From: Gammaproteobacteria bacterium AqS3
GTDB taxonomy: Bacteria > Pseudomonadota > Gammaproteobacteria > MEIF01 > AqS3
NCBI GenBank assembly: GCA_001750645.1
Contig: MEIF01000010.1
Span: 1 to 49,796, forward strand
Reading direction: 5' to 3'
DNA: 49,796 nucleotides
The notes under the pieces were generated by a model that was given only the letters and a program-made list of their open reading frames with translations, was not told where the DNA came from and made no database searches. The translations under genes were made by a program, and so were the position numbers. Positions 1 to 11,181 of this stretch are shown one piece after another (position 1 is the first letter of the stretch; each line of letters starts with the position of its first letter).

Positions 1-29
1 TCTGACTGGGTTCTAGGCTCTTGGTGAGG

Positions 30-39
30 GGGGGGGGGC
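30..39. repeat. poly-G run in gene-free left edge
   Basis: The stretch from 1 to 307 carries no gene I can support. It holds an uninterrupted G run near position 30 and a GC-rich perfect palindrome around 186-203 followed by an AT-rich stretch. The palindrome could be the end of the amrS transcript, but there is no clear T tract on the minus strand. Long ORFs across this stretch lack any family resemblance. Confidence 0.4.
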
Positions 40-307
40 GTGTTTGGTCTGGAGCCCGTTCTGGGCGGAGTTTGCTGGGAATCTTCTCTCAGCAGGGTCG
101 GCTGATTAATGTCTATAGGTGGATATTCGAGTTCTCTTTTCGCTTGGTTTTTCATCCCACGCCCTCCCTATTTCAACGCACCGCCCGCCGGCGGCGCCGG
201 CGGATTATAGATATATAGGCACGGGCTGCGACTCGTTTGCGCAAAAGGCTGGATGTCCCCGCAGCGAGGCATTTGAACGGTGCGGAAGCGCCCGACCCGC
301 CCGCCGG

Positions 308-1375
308 CTAGTAGAAGCGCACCGGCAGCCGCCTGGCGCCCCAGTCGCCCGGGCCGCCCGGGTCAAACACTCCGGGCAGGGTCTCGCCGCACTGTGCGCA
401 GGCGCCGTCGGCGTCCAGTCCCCACCGCCCCAGCTGGTAGCGGTTGCGCTCAATCAGCAGGGCGCCGCAGCCGGGGCACCAGGTGCTGCCGCTGCTCACG
501 TCGTCGATGTTGCCGGTGTAGACGTGCCGCAGCCCCTCGCCGAGGGCGATGGCGCGCGCCCGGTGCAGGGTCGCCGCCGGCGTGCCCGGAACATCGCGCA
601 TCTTCCAGTCCGGGTGAAAGGCGCTCAGGTGCAGCGGGACGCCGGCGCCGAGCGCCTCCCGCACCCAGGCCGCCAGGGCGTGCAGCTCGGCGTCGCCGTC
701 GTTGTGGCCCGGAATCAGCAGGGTGGTGATCTCGACCCAGGTGTCCGACTCGTGCACCAGATACTCGAGGGTCTCCTTGACCGGCTCGAGCTCGCCGCCG
801 CAGATGCTGCGGTAGAAGTCCCGGGTGAAGGCCTTGAGGTCGATGTTGGCCGCGTCCATGCCCTCGAAGAATTCGACCCTGGCCGCCGGGCTGATGTAGC
901 CGGCGCTGACTGCGACGCTGCGCACCCCGACCTCCCGGCAGGCGGCGGCGACGTCGAGGGCGTACTCGAGGAAGATCACCGGGTCGTTGTAGGTGTAGGC
1001 GATGCTGGTGCACTTCAGCCTGCCGCAGGCGTGCGCCAGGTCGGCCGGCGAGGCGGCTGCGGCCAGCGAGTCGTCCTCGCGCGACTTGCTGATGTCCCAG
1101 TTCTGGCAGAACTTGCAGGCCAGGTTGCAGCCGGCGGTGCCGAAGGACAGCACCGGGGTCCCGGGCAGGAAATGGTTGAGGGGCTTCTTTTCGATCGGGT
1201 CGACGCAGAAGCCGCTCGAGCGACCCCAGGTGTGCAGCACCAGGGCGTCGTCCTCGACGCCGCGCACGTAGCACAGTCCGCGCTGGCCCTCGCGCATGCG
1301 GCAGCGGCGCGGGCACAGATCGCACTGGATGCGACCGTCTGCAAGCCGGCTCCAGTGGCGCGCGGGGTGGGTCAT
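308..1375 (-). CDS. amrS: AmmeMemoRadiSam system radical SAM enzyme
   Basis: A 355-residue radical SAM protein. The 4Fe-4S motif CxxxCxxC is seen as C83, C87 and C90, followed by FCQNWDIS, typical of the pyruvate-formate-lyase-activating-enzyme-like AmrS family. Extra cysteines at 18, 21, 25 and 35, and a C-terminal CPGC...CAQC zinc-ribbon-like end, suggest further metal binding. The family chemistry is not settled. The gene is divergent from amrB, whose ATG lies only 58 bp away, so both probably share a short bidirectional promoter region. Together with the Memo and AMMECR1 genes it forms the conserved three-part AmmeMemoRadiSam set. The length is normal and the ATG start is unambiguous. Confidence 0.93.
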   Translation of the reverse strand: MTHPARHWSRLADGRIQCDLCPRRCRMREGQRGLCYVRGVEDDALVLHTWGRSSGFCVDPIEKKPLNHFLPGTPVLSFGTAGCNLACKFCQNWDISKSREDDSLAAAASPADLAHACGRLKCTSIAYTYNDPVIFLEYALDVAAACREVGVRSVAVSAGYISPAARVEFFEGMDAANIDLKAFTRDFYRSICGGELEPVKETLEYLVHESDTWVEITTLLIPGHNDGDAELHALAAWVREALGAGVPLHLSAFHPDWKMRDVPGTPAATLHRARAIALGEGLRHVYTGNIDDVSSGSTWCPGCGALLIERNRYQLGRWGLDADGACAQCGETLPGVFDPGGPGDWGARRLPVRFY

Positions 1376-1433
1376 GGTCTTGGGGCTCTGGCCGATGGCT
1401 TATAGTCTAGCGGCGAGGGGACGGCATACCGGC

Positions 1434-2225
1434 ATGCAGCAGAGCGACTCTCTCAGGCCGCCCGAGCTGGCCGGGGCCTGGTACCCCGCCCTGACGCGCA
1501 CACTGCGCGCCGATCTGTCGGGCTATCTGCAGGCGCCCAGAAAACTCCCCAAAGCCCCCAAGGCGCTGATCGCCCCGCACGCCGGCTACGTCTACTCCGG
1601 TGCGATGGCCGGCAGCGCCTACGCCGAGCTGGCGCCGGTGCGGGCGACGGTGCGCCGGGTGGTGCTGCTGGGGCCGGCGCACCGGGTCGGCTTTGACGGC
1701 ATCGCCTCGCACAGCGCCCAGGCGTTTCTGACCCCGCTCGGCAGCGTGCCGCTGGCGCATCAGGCGCTCGGTGCGCTTGCCGATCTGGGCTATGTCGGCT
1801 ACCTCGACGAGGCGCACGTCGGCGAGAACAGCCTGGAGCTGCACATTCCGTTTCTGCAGGCCGCCCTGGACGACTTTGAGCTGCTGCCGCTGCTGGTCGG
1901 GCGCGCCGACCCCGGGCAGGTGGCCGCCGTGCTGGATCGACTCTGGGCGGGGGACGAGACGCTCTTCGTCATCAGCTCGGACCTGAGCCACTACCACGAC
2001 TACGACACCGCCCGGCGCCTCGACGGGGCGACCACCCGCGCGATCGAGGGCATGAGCATCGACCTCACCGGCGAGCAGGCCTGCGGCTGCATGCCCATCA
2101 ACGGCCTCATGTACACTGCCCGCCGCCGCAAAATGACGGTGCAGACCTTGGGTTGCTGCAACTCCGGCGACACGGCCGGCGGTCGCGACCAGGTGGTTGG
2201 ATACGGATCCTATGCCCTCTACTGA
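1434..2225 (+). CDS. amrB: AmmeMemoRadiSam system protein B (Memo family)
   Basis: A Memo-like protein of 263 residues, from the ATG at 1434. The family signature is clear: an N-terminal AGAWYP-like segment (seen as LAGAWYPA), then APHAGYVYSGAMAGSAY, LLGPAHRVGFDG, ENSLELHIPFLQ and ISSDLSHYHDYDTA. The histidines in these motifs line the metal-like site conserved in MEMO1 homologues. The upstream in-frame extension to 1296 runs into the 5' end of amrS and looks non-coding, so I chose the internal ATG. The gene overlaps the following AMMECR1-like gene by 14 bp, implying one operon. The bacterial role is unknown; in the family it is thought to act with AmrS and AmrA. Confidence 0.93.
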   Translation: MQQSDSLRPPELAGAWYPALTRTLRADLSGYLQAPRKLPKAPKALIAPHAGYVYSGAMAGSAYAELAPVRATVRRVVLLGPAHRVGFDGIASHSAQAFLTPLGSVPLAHQALGALADLGYVGYLDEAHVGENSLELHIPFLQAALDDFELLPLLVGRADPGQVAAVLDRLWAGDETLFVISSDLSHYHDYDTARRLDGATTRAIEGMSIDLTGEQACGCMPINGLMYTARRRKMTVQTLGCCNSGDTAGGRDQVVGYGSYALY

Positions 2226-2847
2226 CGCTGATGCGCAAAACCAGCATCGACCCGAAGACCTCACGCTCGGCCAGGAGCACCTCAAGCATCTGCTCGGCCT
2301 GGCGCGCAATGCCCTCCAGATGGGGTATCAGGACGTCAGCGGCCTGGGGGTCTCCGACGAGGGTCAGCTGCCGCCGATCCTGAAGCAGAATGTGGCCTGC
2401 TGTGTGCGCATCTATGAGCGGGAGAGCGGGCTTCTGAGGGGAGAGAAGGTCTCCTTTCAGACCGATCAGATCATGGTCAACGAGCTGATCCGAAACGTCA
2501 GCAGCGCCGGCTATCAGGACCCCAACTTTCTGCCCATCACCCCGGAGGAGGTCCCCAAGCTGCGCATTCAGATCACGCTGATCAACCCGCCCGAGCAGTT
2601 CAGGGTGACCGGCCCCGAGCAGATGGCGCAAGTCATTGCCCAGCGCGCCGCCGAGCTGCCCGGGCTGGTGATCCAGGACGCCGCCCAGCCCGGCATATTC
2701 GCCTACACCCTGCCGATGGATTGGCAGCAGTTTCCCCAGCCGGCCGACTTGGTCGGCGAGCTGATGCGCAGGAGCGGGGCGCCCCCGGGACACTGGCCGG
2801 ACAGCATGATCTCGATGCTGTTCATCGGCATCAATTTCACCGACTGA
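2212..2847 (+). CDS. divergent AMMECR1-domain protein, Cys motif lost
   Basis: A 211-residue AMMECR1-like protein. It aligns along its whole length with the next gene (for example LRIQITLINPPEQF against LHIEISLISPLAEF, and SAGYQDPNF against LAAYGDPRF). The hallmark LRGCIGS of the family is replaced by LRGEKVS, so the conserved cysteine is absent. It looks like a tandem duplicate that has changed or lost activity. The ATG at 2212 overlaps the end of amrB by 14 bp; a TTG at 2197 is an alternative. Nineteen bases separate it from the next gene. It may form a heteromer with AmrA, which is inference only. Confidence 0.75.
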   Translation: MPSTDADAQNQHRPEDLTLGQEHLKHLLGLARNALQMGYQDVSGLGVSDEGQLPPILKQNVACCVRIYERESGLLRGEKVSFQTDQIMVNELIRNVSSAGYQDPNFLPITPEEVPKLRIQITLINPPEQFRVTGPEQMAQVIAQRAAELPGLVIQDAAQPGIFAYTLPMDWQQFPQPADLVGELMRRSGAPPGHWPDSMISMLFIGINFTD

Positions 2848-2865
2848 GGCGGTCGACCGAACCCC

Positions 2866-3507
2866 GTGCCCCCGCCGCCCGCAGATGCCGCCCATTCCGA
2901 GATGCCCGCCGAGCAGCGCCGGCTGCTGCTGCAGGTGGCGAGGCAGGCCGTCGAGATGGGTCCGCTGCCGGACCGGCAGGCCGGGCGCATCGGCGTCGCC
3001 GACTCCGATCAGCTGCCGGACGTGCTGCGGCGCATCCAGGCGGCTTTCGTCACCCTCAACCTGCGCAGCGACGGCTCGCTGCGGGGCTGCATCGGCTCGC
3101 TGCAGGCCACCCGTCCGCTGATTGACGAGGTCGCCGGCAATGCCCACCTGGCGGCCTACGGGGATCCGCGCTTCCCGCCCGTGGACGAGGCCGAGTTTCC
3201 CCGGCTGCACATTGAGATCTCGCTGATCAGCCCGCTGGCCGAATTCAAGGCAGCTGCGCGCGAGGGGCTGATTGAATGGCTCGCGGGCCAGCCCCTGAAT
3301 GAACGCCCCGGGCTGGTTCTGCAGGAGCAGTCCCTGAACCGCTCGGCGACTTTTCTGCCGGCCGTCTGGGTGCAGCTGCCCGACGCCGAGGCCTTCGTCG
3401 GCGAGCTGCTGCGCAAGGCCGGATTGCCGGTCGATCACTGGTCCGACGCCATGCGCGTACAGACCTACACCGCCGAGGAATTCGCCGAGCCGACAGCGCC
3501 GGGCTGA
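2866..3507 (+). CDS. amrA: AmmeMemoRadiSam system protein A (AMMECR1)
   Basis: A canonical AMMECR1 protein of 213 residues from GTG 2866. The better-supported start may be ATG 2902, since the first 12 residues are proline and alanine rich. The diagnostic motif LRGCIGS is intact near residue 74, followed by LIDEVAGNAHLAAYGDPRFPP, the usual AMMECR1 core. The C-terminal half contains EQSLNRSATFLPAVW and the closing LLRKAGLP..HW segment typical of the family. It is the last gene of the plus-strand AmmeMemoRadiSam group. Molecular function is not established; the conserved surface suggests binding of nucleotide or nucleic acid, or an enzymatic role with AmrB and AmrS. Confidence 0.9.
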   Translation: MPPPPADAAHSEMPAEQRRLLLQVARQAVEMGPLPDRQAGRIGVADSDQLPDVLRRIQAAFVTLNLRSDGSLRGCIGSLQATRPLIDEVAGNAHLAAYGDPRFPPVDEAEFPRLHIEISLISPLAEFKAAAREGLIEWLAGQPLNERPGLVLQEQSLNRSATFLPAVWVQLPDAEAFVGELLRKAGLPVDHWSDAMRVQTYTAEEFAEPTAPG

Positions 3508-3522
3508 TTCAGCGCCCAACTC

Positions 3523-3528
3523 TATAAT
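3523..3528 (+). promoter_or_regulatory. possible -10 box before TPR/GT9 gene
   Basis: A perfect TATAAT lies 30 bp upstream of the ATG at 3559, in the 51-bp gap after amrA. No good -35 hexamer is visible 16-18 bp upstream, so this is a weak call. It would give the TPR protein its own promoter in addition to read-through from the amr genes. Confidence 0.35.
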
Positions 3529-3558
3529 CGCCGCCGAAAAGCAAAACCCCCTGCATCG

Positions 3559-5229
3559 ATGAGCGTAATCGCCCAGCTGCGCGATGCCGTCGCGCGTGAA
3601 CCGGCGCGCCTTCAACCCCGTCTGGATCTGATCGAAGCCCTGCGCAGGACGGGCTCCCTGGGCGAGGCGGAGGAGGAGCTCCGCTACATCGTCGAGCGCG
3701 CGCCCAGGCGCCACGAGCTGCGCTTTGAGCTGGCCAAACTGCAGTACGACCGCCGCCACCTGCTCGACTGCCTGAAAAACACCCGGCAACTCATCCGCTC
3801 CCTGAGAGAGGAGTCTGCGGTCTGGCTGCTGCACGGCATGACGCTGAGCCATCTGGAGGGTCTGGAGGAGGCCGAGAAGGCCTTTCGCAGGGCGCTCAAG
3901 CTCAACGAGAACAACTCAAGCTGCCTGCTGTTCCTGGGGCAGGTTCTGCAGCGGCGGCACCGCTGCACCGAGGCGGTCGAGCAGCTGGAGCGCGCCTGCG
4001 AGCTGGAGCCGGAAAATCTTTCGATGCTGCACGCACTGGCGCAGGCGGCGCTGGCCGACGAGCGCTACGAATACGCCATCGAGCTGCTCGGCAGGCTGAT
4101 CGAAATGGGCATGGACGACCTCGGCATCCGCAAGAACATGGCGCTGTGCCACCACCGCATGGGGCAGGGTGCACAGGCCGAGAAGTGGTATCTGCTGGCT
4201 CAGCGGCTCTCCCTCAGCGACCCGGAGGCGCACTACAGCCTGGCGATGGTCTACCTGGCGCAGGGTCAGTACCGCAGAGCCTGGCCCGAGTATGAATATC
4301 GCTGGAATGCCGACCTGCCGATGACGCAGCTGCCGCAGACGAGCATCCCGCGCTGGCTCGGCGAGGACATTCAGGGCAAGCGGATTCTGGTCACGTCCGA
4401 ACAGGGCGTCGGCGACAACGTGCAGTTCTGCCGGTTTATCCGCAAGCTTCAGGAGCGCTGCGAGCCCGGGCACATCGGCTACATCACCCCGGAGGACTGC
4501 GCCGACCTGTTCGCCGGAATTGACGGGGTCGATGAGATCCTTCCGGGGCGCGTGCTGGCGCACTCCCGCTACGACTGCTACACCCCGCTGATGAGCCTGA
4601 TGGCGCTTCTGGATCTGGACGCCGAGGACATCGAGGCGCCCTCTCCCTACCTCAAGGTTCCCGCCGAGCGCTCTCATAAGTGGGGCGGCTGGTTCGATGC
4701 GCGCCTCAGGTCGCCGCTGCCCAAGGTCGGGATCGCCTGGACCGGCAGCTCGACCCATTCCGCCAACCACCAGCGCAGCATCCCGGTCGAGGCCCTCAAA
4801 CCCGTATTCGAGTTCGACCGCGTTCAGTGGGTGAGCCTGCAGTACGAGGGCGAGGCGGAACTGGCCGCCGCCCAGATGCAGGCGGTGTACGCACCGCTGA
4901 ATGTGCCCGACGGCAAAATCGACTTCGCCGACACTGCGGCGATCATCAGCCGGCTCGATCTCCTCATCAGCGTCGACACCTCGGTGGCGCACATTGCCGG
5001 AGCCCTCAACGTGCCGGTCTGGACGCTGCTGTCGCGCAGCGGCGACTGGCGCTATCTCTACGAGGGCGACACCACGCCGTGGTATCCCAGCATGCGCCTG
5101 CTGCGCAACCCCGAATACCGCAGCTGGAAGCCGCTGATCGAAATGCTCGGCGAGGCACTGGAGGTGAATTTTCCCGACATGGCGCCCAAGTCGGCGCCCG
5201 CCCAAAAGGCCGCAGCCGCAGCCGCCTAG
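3559..5229 (+). CDS. TPR protein with GT9-like glycosyltransferase domain
   Basis: A 556-residue protein with two parts. Residues about 5-250 are a run of tetratricopeptide repeats (for example LEEAEKAFRRALKLNENN and CTEAVEQLERACELEPEN). Residues about 265-545 resemble heptosyltransferase-like GT9 folds often fused to TPRs. Supporting motifs are ILVTSEQGVGDNVQFCRF at the start of the domain and ISVDTSVAHIAGALNVPVW near the end, the usual donor-binding region. No signal peptide is seen, so it probably acts in the cytosol on a glycan or a protein. The acceptor is unknown. The C-terminus is an alanine-rich tail. It is convergent with the next gene, and the two stop codons overlap by 4 bp. Confidence 0.8.
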   Translation: MSVIAQLRDAVAREPARLQPRLDLIEALRRTGSLGEAEEELRYIVERAPRRHELRFELAKLQYDRRHLLDCLKNTRQLIRSLREESAVWLLHGMTLSHLEGLEEAEKAFRRALKLNENNSSCLLFLGQVLQRRHRCTEAVEQLERACELEPENLSMLHALAQAALADERYEYAIELLGRLIEMGMDDLGIRKNMALCHHRMGQGAQAEKWYLLAQRLSLSDPEAHYSLAMVYLAQGQYRRAWPEYEYRWNADLPMTQLPQTSIPRWLGEDIQGKRILVTSEQGVGDNVQFCRFIRKLQERCEPGHIGYITPEDCADLFAGIDGVDEILPGRVLAHSRYDCYTPLMSLMALLDLDAEDIEAPSPYLKVPAERSHKWGGWFDARLRSPLPKVGIAWTGSSTHSANHQRSIPVEALKPVFEFDRVQWVSLQYEGEAELAAAQMQAVYAPLNVPDGKIDFADTAAIISRLDLLISVDTSVAHIAGALNVPVWTLLSRSGDWRYLYEGDTTPWYPSMRLLRNPEYRSWKPLIEMLGEALEVNFPDMAPKSAPAQKAAAAAA

Positions 5230-6206
5230 CGGCGCCGGGCCGCGCGCTTGCTGCGGCACAGCTCGCCGTAGAGCGGGCGGTGATCGGAGTCGCCCCGAAA
5301 GTCCCCGTTCGGCAGCCGCCGGAATTTCCGGGGGCGCTTGTCCGGCTCGCCGAGCACGCGCCCCGGACCGCACCAGCTCCAGTCCGGGGAGCTGTCCAGC
5401 AGATACATCCTGTCGAGGCGATCCCACTGCCGGTCGGGAACGTAGTAGTAGGTCCCCGGGCAGCTCGGGCACAGGTCGATCCAGTCGTCGCCGAACATCT
5501 CCCTCTGGGCGCGCCTTTGCTCGCCGGTCTTGATGTTGAGATCGCCCAGCACCACCAGGGCGCCGGGTCGGGCGTCGTCGTCCATGCCGGCGACGATGCG
5601 CTCGACATCCCGCCAGGTGCGCAGCCGGCGGCTGAACGGACTCCTCGGCGAGGGGAAGTGCACCGCCAGCAGCGTGACCCCGGAGGCGAGATCCACCTGG
5701 AGAATGCCGCGCCCGCCCGAGCGGTGCAGCACGGGCTCGCCCCGCAGCGGCACCCGGGAGAGCAGGGCGACGTCGATTCCGCGCGGGTCGCTGCCCTCGA
5801 TCAGCACGCGGTGCGGATAGCTGCGGGGGAGGGCGTCGGCCAGGCGGTTCAGGGTGTCGAGGTTTTCGACCTCCTGCAGGGCGATGATGTCGGCCGGCGG
5901 GGAGCGCCCAATGACCCGGGCCAGGTGGCGGATCTTCTGACCCAGCACGGCCTCGCTCCAGTCGAGGTTCATGCAGTTGCGCACGTAGCTCAGCGCGCGC
6001 TTCTTGCTGCAGTGGTTGTCCCAGAACAGGGGGTCGCTGCGCTTGACGGCGAGCGGCAGAAACTCATCGTCGTCCCGGTCGGCGTCGTCCCGGGTGTCGA
6101 ACAGGTTGTCGACATTCCACGTGATGAGGGTGAGCTTTTCGGGGCTGCCGTCAGATGCCCCCAGCAGAGCGCTCAGTGCAGCGGCGAGTGCGATGCACCG
6201 GTGCAT
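5226..6206 (-). CDS. secreted endonuclease/exonuclease/phosphatase family protein
   Basis: A 326-residue EEP-superfamily hydrolase with a short N-terminal signal sequence (MHRCIALAAALSALLGASDG). Catalytic motifs run in the expected order: ITWNVDNLFD, then ALQEVENL carrying the metal-binding Glu, then VVLGDLNIK with the Asp-Leu-Asn, and SDHRPLYGEL with the C-terminal Asp-His pair. The members differ in substrate (DNA, phosphoinositides, sphingomyelin), so only a metal-dependent phosphodiesterase acting outside the cytoplasm can be claimed. The C-terminus is an arginine-rich tail. It is 24 bp from the end of the PuuD-like gene on the same strand. Confidence 0.85.
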   Translation of the reverse strand: MHRCIALAAALSALLGASDGSPEKLTLITWNVDNLFDTRDDADRDDDEFLPLAVKRSDPLFWDNHCSKKRALSYVRNCMNLDWSEAVLGQKIRHLARVIGRSPPADIIALQEVENLDTLNRLADALPRSYPHRVLIEGSDPRGIDVALLSRVPLRGEPVLHRSGGRGILQVDLASGVTLLAVHFPSPRSPFSRRLRTWRDVERIVAGMDDDARPGALVVLGDLNIKTGEQRRAQREMFGDDWIDLCPSCPGTYYYVPDRQWDRLDRMYLLDSSPDWSWCGPGRVLGEPDKRPRKFRRLPNGDFRGDSDHRPLYGELCRSKRAARRR

Positions 6207-6230
6207 CAGCGGCGGCTTGTGCCCCGGGGG

Positions 6231-6875
6231 TTATGCCAGGAAGACGGCGATCAGCCCCAGAACCGCCGCCAGTCCCAGCCCGCAGTGGATGACGCCCTGC
6301 ACCGAGGCCATCGGCCCGACCTTGCCGAAGATCGCATTGAGTTCGATCGCCACGATGATGACGGCGCCGATCAGAAAGGGCGCCGAGAGGAAGGTGTCGA
6401 CCAGACCCAGCGGCGCCATGCTGCCCCACAGGGCGGCGCCGTGCGGCGAGGCCACCATGAACATCAGCATGGGAAAGGAGAGGAGGGTGTTGGTGCGGGA
6501 GGCCAGTGCGGCCTTGGGGGCGGCTTGGGCGGCGTCTTCGGCCCCGGCGATGACCTTCTGCTGGTTGGGCCAGATGATCAGCCAGACATTGAGGAACATC
6601 AGCGTCCCCATCAGCATGCCCAGGGCAATTCCGGGGTTGAAGCGCATCAGAATTTCGTGCCAGAGCAGCAGCCCCGTCAGGAAGGTGAACAGCGCGGCGT
6701 AGCGGAAGTAGAACAGTGCGCGCGGAACCAGTTTCTGCACGGCATCCTTGCGGGCTGACTCTTCCGCCTCCTTGAAATATTCGGTCTGCACGAAGTTGAA
6801 GTAATACAACAGCCCGATCCAAGTGATGCCAAAAAGAATGTGCAGTGTGCGTGAGATGTAGTCGACCCAGTCCAT
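6231..6875 (-). CDS. PuuD-like urate hydroxylase membrane domain protein
   Basis: A 214-residue integral membrane protein with about six predicted hydrophobic segments. It begins MDWVDYISRTLHILFGITWIGLLYYFNFVQ, matching the N-terminal domain of PuuD-type urate hydroxylases (urate oxidase N-terminal family). The C-terminal cytochrome c domain of full PuuD is missing, a form also common among homologues of unknown role. The ATG at 6875 was chosen because the upstream extension is polar, low quality and not membrane-like. No urate genes lie next to it, although PuuE-type genes occur 30 kb away, so urate oxidation is not established. The 239-bp gap upstream (6876-7114) shows nothing recognisable. 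Confidence 0.75.
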   Translation of the reverse strand: MDWVDYISRTLHILFGITWIGLLYYFNFVQTEYFKEAEESARKDAVQKLVPRALFYFRYAALFTFLTGLLLWHEILMRFNPGIALGMLMGTLMFLNVWLIIWPNQQKVIAGAEDAAQAAPKAALASRTNTLLSFPMLMFMVASPHGAALWGSMAPLGLVDTFLSAPFLIGAVIIVAIELNAIFGKVGPMASVQGVIHCGLGLAAVLGLIAVFLA

Positions 6876-7114
6876 GAATAAAGCCCTTGAGCTCGGCGGA
6901 ATTTGCGAATGATACAACGATGCCGCAGGGCGGGATGAAGCGCGCAGTCGCATCGATTCGGCCGTGGCACCATCGGCGGATTGCCGGCCGGCATGCGCGG
7001 TCGCACCGATTACCCTGTGCGCACTCGGCATTGCCGCCGTGCTGATCCTGTCCCCGCCCGACCCGCCAGATGAAAGCCGATGTCGCGGCCATGCCGCAGC
7101 ATGAGGATCTGAAG

Positions 7115-8056
7115 TCAGCCGCAGGGGCCGTCCGACAGCGTCAGGTCGGGCAGGGCGAAGTCATTCCAGCCGGCCGGGCTGAGCGCACCGCTGATGCGCA
7201 TATCGACGCTCAGGGTGTCGCCCTGGGCCCACAGGCAGTTGCCGGAGCGGACTTCGGTGACCTCTATCGAGGCCCATTCCCCCAGTTCGCCGGCCTGGGC
7301 GAAATCGACGATGGCCTCCTGAACCCGCCGGCGCAGCCCGGCGTCGGGCAGCGGGGCGGACAGCAGGATCCGCACTTGGCGGGTGACGGTGCGCTCGACC
7401 GACTCGCCCAGGCTGACCGACTGGTCGCGGATGATGCGCCCGACGAGCTTGCGGTAGCGGGGCTTGATCTTCTCCATCAGCCTGTCCGAGATTGAAACCT
7501 CGATCTTTTCGGCCAGCTCGGACGAGCGGATCTCGACGCTGTGGTGCAGCCGCCACCGCTCGTCCAGCCCCAGCCGGTCAACCCTGGCCTGGAGCGAACC
7601 GCTGACTTTGCGCCGCTCCTGGATGTCCCGTCGCAGCAGCTTCAGGTCGACCGTGGCCAGGAACTCGAGCTCGGCGGTGAAGGGGATGTCCAGCTCGAGC
7701 AGCCCGCCCTCGGCGTCGGCGGCGATCTCGCCGAAGCGGATGCGGTACTTCAGGCGCTCATCGTCGAGCCGGCTGGACAGGTCGAGCGGCGCCTCGCCGA
7801 TCTGCAGCGGCCAGCGCACCTGCCGCAGGGCGTCCATCGGGGCGCTGAGTCTCAGGTCGAGCCGGCCTGCATTGTCAAGCGGCTCCAGCTGGACGACGCC
7901 CCGGGCGTCCAGGGGGATTTGCAGCTCCCGCAGCGTCACCGGAAACTGAATCTCAAGGGGCAGCTGGCGCCCGGCGAACTGGTGGTGGAACCAGAACCCG
8001 CCGCCTGCGACCAGCAGCAGCAGACCGAGCAGCGCCGAGAGGCTCCGCATCGTCAA
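7115..8056 (-). CDS. membrane-anchored protein of unknown function
   Basis: I do not recognise this 313-residue protein. It begins with a hydrophobic segment (about residues 4-22, SLSALLGLLLLVAGGGFWF) that would act as a signal anchor. The rest is a soluble, beta-rich periplasmic-looking domain with many LxLxxP-type alternations. There are few cysteines, and no catalytic motif stands out. It follows dnaJ on the same strand after only 23 bp and may share heat-shock transcription. It might be a lipid- or envelope-related protein of the DUF4403-like type, but I cannot show this. An ATG two codons downstream is an equally good start. Confidence 0.6.
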   Translation of the reverse strand: MTMRSLSALLGLLLLVAGGGFWFHHQFAGRQLPLEIQFPVTLRELQIPLDARGVVQLEPLDNAGRLDLRLSAPMDALRQVRWPLQIGEAPLDLSSRLDDERLKYRIRFGEIAADAEGGLLELDIPFTAELEFLATVDLKLLRRDIQERRKVSGSLQARVDRLGLDERWRLHHSVEIRSSELAEKIEVSISDRLMEKIKPRYRKLVGRIIRDQSVSLGESVERTVTRQVRILLSAPLPDAGLRRRVQEAIVDFAQAGELGEWASIEVTEVRSGNCLWAQGDTLSVDMRISGALSPAGWNDFALPDLTLSDGPCG

Positions 8057-8079
8057 TCCCCCCTGCCGAGATCCGGCGG

Positions 8080-9114
8080 CTACTCGCCGAGGCTGCGGTA
8101 CTGCTCGAGCAGGGTGCGCTGCTCGTCGGTGAGCTTCTTCGGCACGATGACCTTGACCTCGTAGTAGAGATCGCCGCGATTCCCGGTGCGCAGCTGCGGC
8201 ATGCCCTTGCCGGCGATGCGCAGCTTTTCGCCGTCCTGCGAGCCGGGCGGCACCTTGATGCGGATCGGATCCTTGAGCGTCTTGACCTGAATCTCGCAGC
8301 CCAGGGCGGCGTCGACCATGTCGATTTCGACGCCGGCGAACAGGTGGTTGTCGCTGCGCTCAAAGATCGGGTGGTGCTTGATCTCAACCTCGATGTAGAG
8401 GTCGCCGACGGGGGCGCCGGGCGCCCCGGCCTGGCCCTTGCCCGGCATGCGCACCCGTGTCCCGCTCTGGATGCCGGCGGGGATGTGGACCTTGACGCCC
8501 TGGTTTTCGCGCACGAAGCCGCTGCCGCTGCAGGGTGAGCAGGGGTTTTCGATGCGCCGGCCCTGGCCGCGGCAGGCGCCGCAGGTCTGCGAGATCGTCA
8601 TGAACCCCATCTGCCGCTGCTGCTGACCCGAGCCGCCGCACTGCCCGCAGGCGCTGACCTGGCTGCCCGGGGCGGCGCCGGAGCCCGAGCAGGTCCCGCA
8701 GGGCGAGTCGACCGGAACCTGATACTCGCGCGTGACGCCCTCGGCGGCCTCCTCCAGGGTGATCTCGGCGCGGCCCTGGAGATCCTGACCCTGCTGCTGG
8801 CCGCCGCCCTGGTTGAACATGTCGTTGAACAGATCGCCGAAGCCGAAGTCGCCCGGTGCGCCGCTGCCGCCGCCAAAGGGCGCCTCGCCCGGCGCCGAGC
8901 GGCCGAAGCGGTCGTACTGCTGGCGCTTCTGCGGATCGGACAGCACCTCGTAGGCCTCGCTGACCTCGCGGAAGCGCTCCGCCGCCCCGGCGTCGTCCGG
9001 GTTGCGGTCGGGGTGGTGCTTCTGCGCCAGCGAGCGGTATCGCTTGCGGATTTCATCCGCCCCCGCGCTGCGGTCAACGCCGAGAATTTCGTAGTAGTCG
9101 CGCTGCGAGGCCAC
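8080..9114 (-). CDS. dnaJ: chaperone protein DnaJ
   Basis: A type I DnaJ of 344 residues, somewhat shorter than the usual 370-380. The J domain has DYYEILGV at the start and the HPD tripeptide in [12 protein letters not shown] glycine/phenylalanine-rich linker follows, then four zinc-finger CxxCxGxG repeats ([32 protein letters not shown]) and the C-terminal substrate-binding domains. It stimulates the DnaK ATPase and delivers unfolded clients. It follows dnaK by 11 bp, so the two are co-transcribed. The ATG start with [13 protein letters not shown] fits the family. Confidence 0.97.
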   Translation of the reverse strand: MASQRDYYEILGVDRSAGADEIRKRYRSLAQKHHPDRNPDDAGAAERFREVSEAYEVLSDPQKRQQYDRFGRSAPGEAPFGGGSGAPGDFGFGDLFNDMFNQGGGQQQGQDLQGRAEITLEEAAEGVTREYQVPVDSPCGTCSGSGAAPGSQVSACGQCGGSGQQQRQMGFMTISQTCGACRGQGRRIENPCSPCSGSGFVRENQGVKVHIPAGIQSGTRVRMPGKGQAGAPGAPVGDLYIEVEIKHHPIFERSDNHLFAGVEIDMVDAALGCEIQVKTLKDPIRIKVPPGSQDGEKLRIAGKGMPQLRTGNRGDLYYEVKVIVPKKLTDEQRTLLEQYRSLGE

Positions 9115-9125
9115 GGTGCTGCGGG

Positions 9126-11129
<2,004 letters not shown>

Positions 11130-11181
11130 GGTGGTTTCTCCTTAAATAACCTCAATTTGCCGCCCTTGTTTTTGGCTGGCG

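Noticed and set aside
119-1405. A 428-codon open frame opposite amrS
   Set aside because: It is a GC-rich antisense frame with low-complexity Ala/Gly/Arg composition and no family resemblance; AmrS on the other strand has clear motifs.
4680-6758. A 692-codon plus-strand frame
   Set aside because: It is a shadow of the TPR/GT9 gene and of the antisense EEP and PuuD-like genes; composition is unlike protein.
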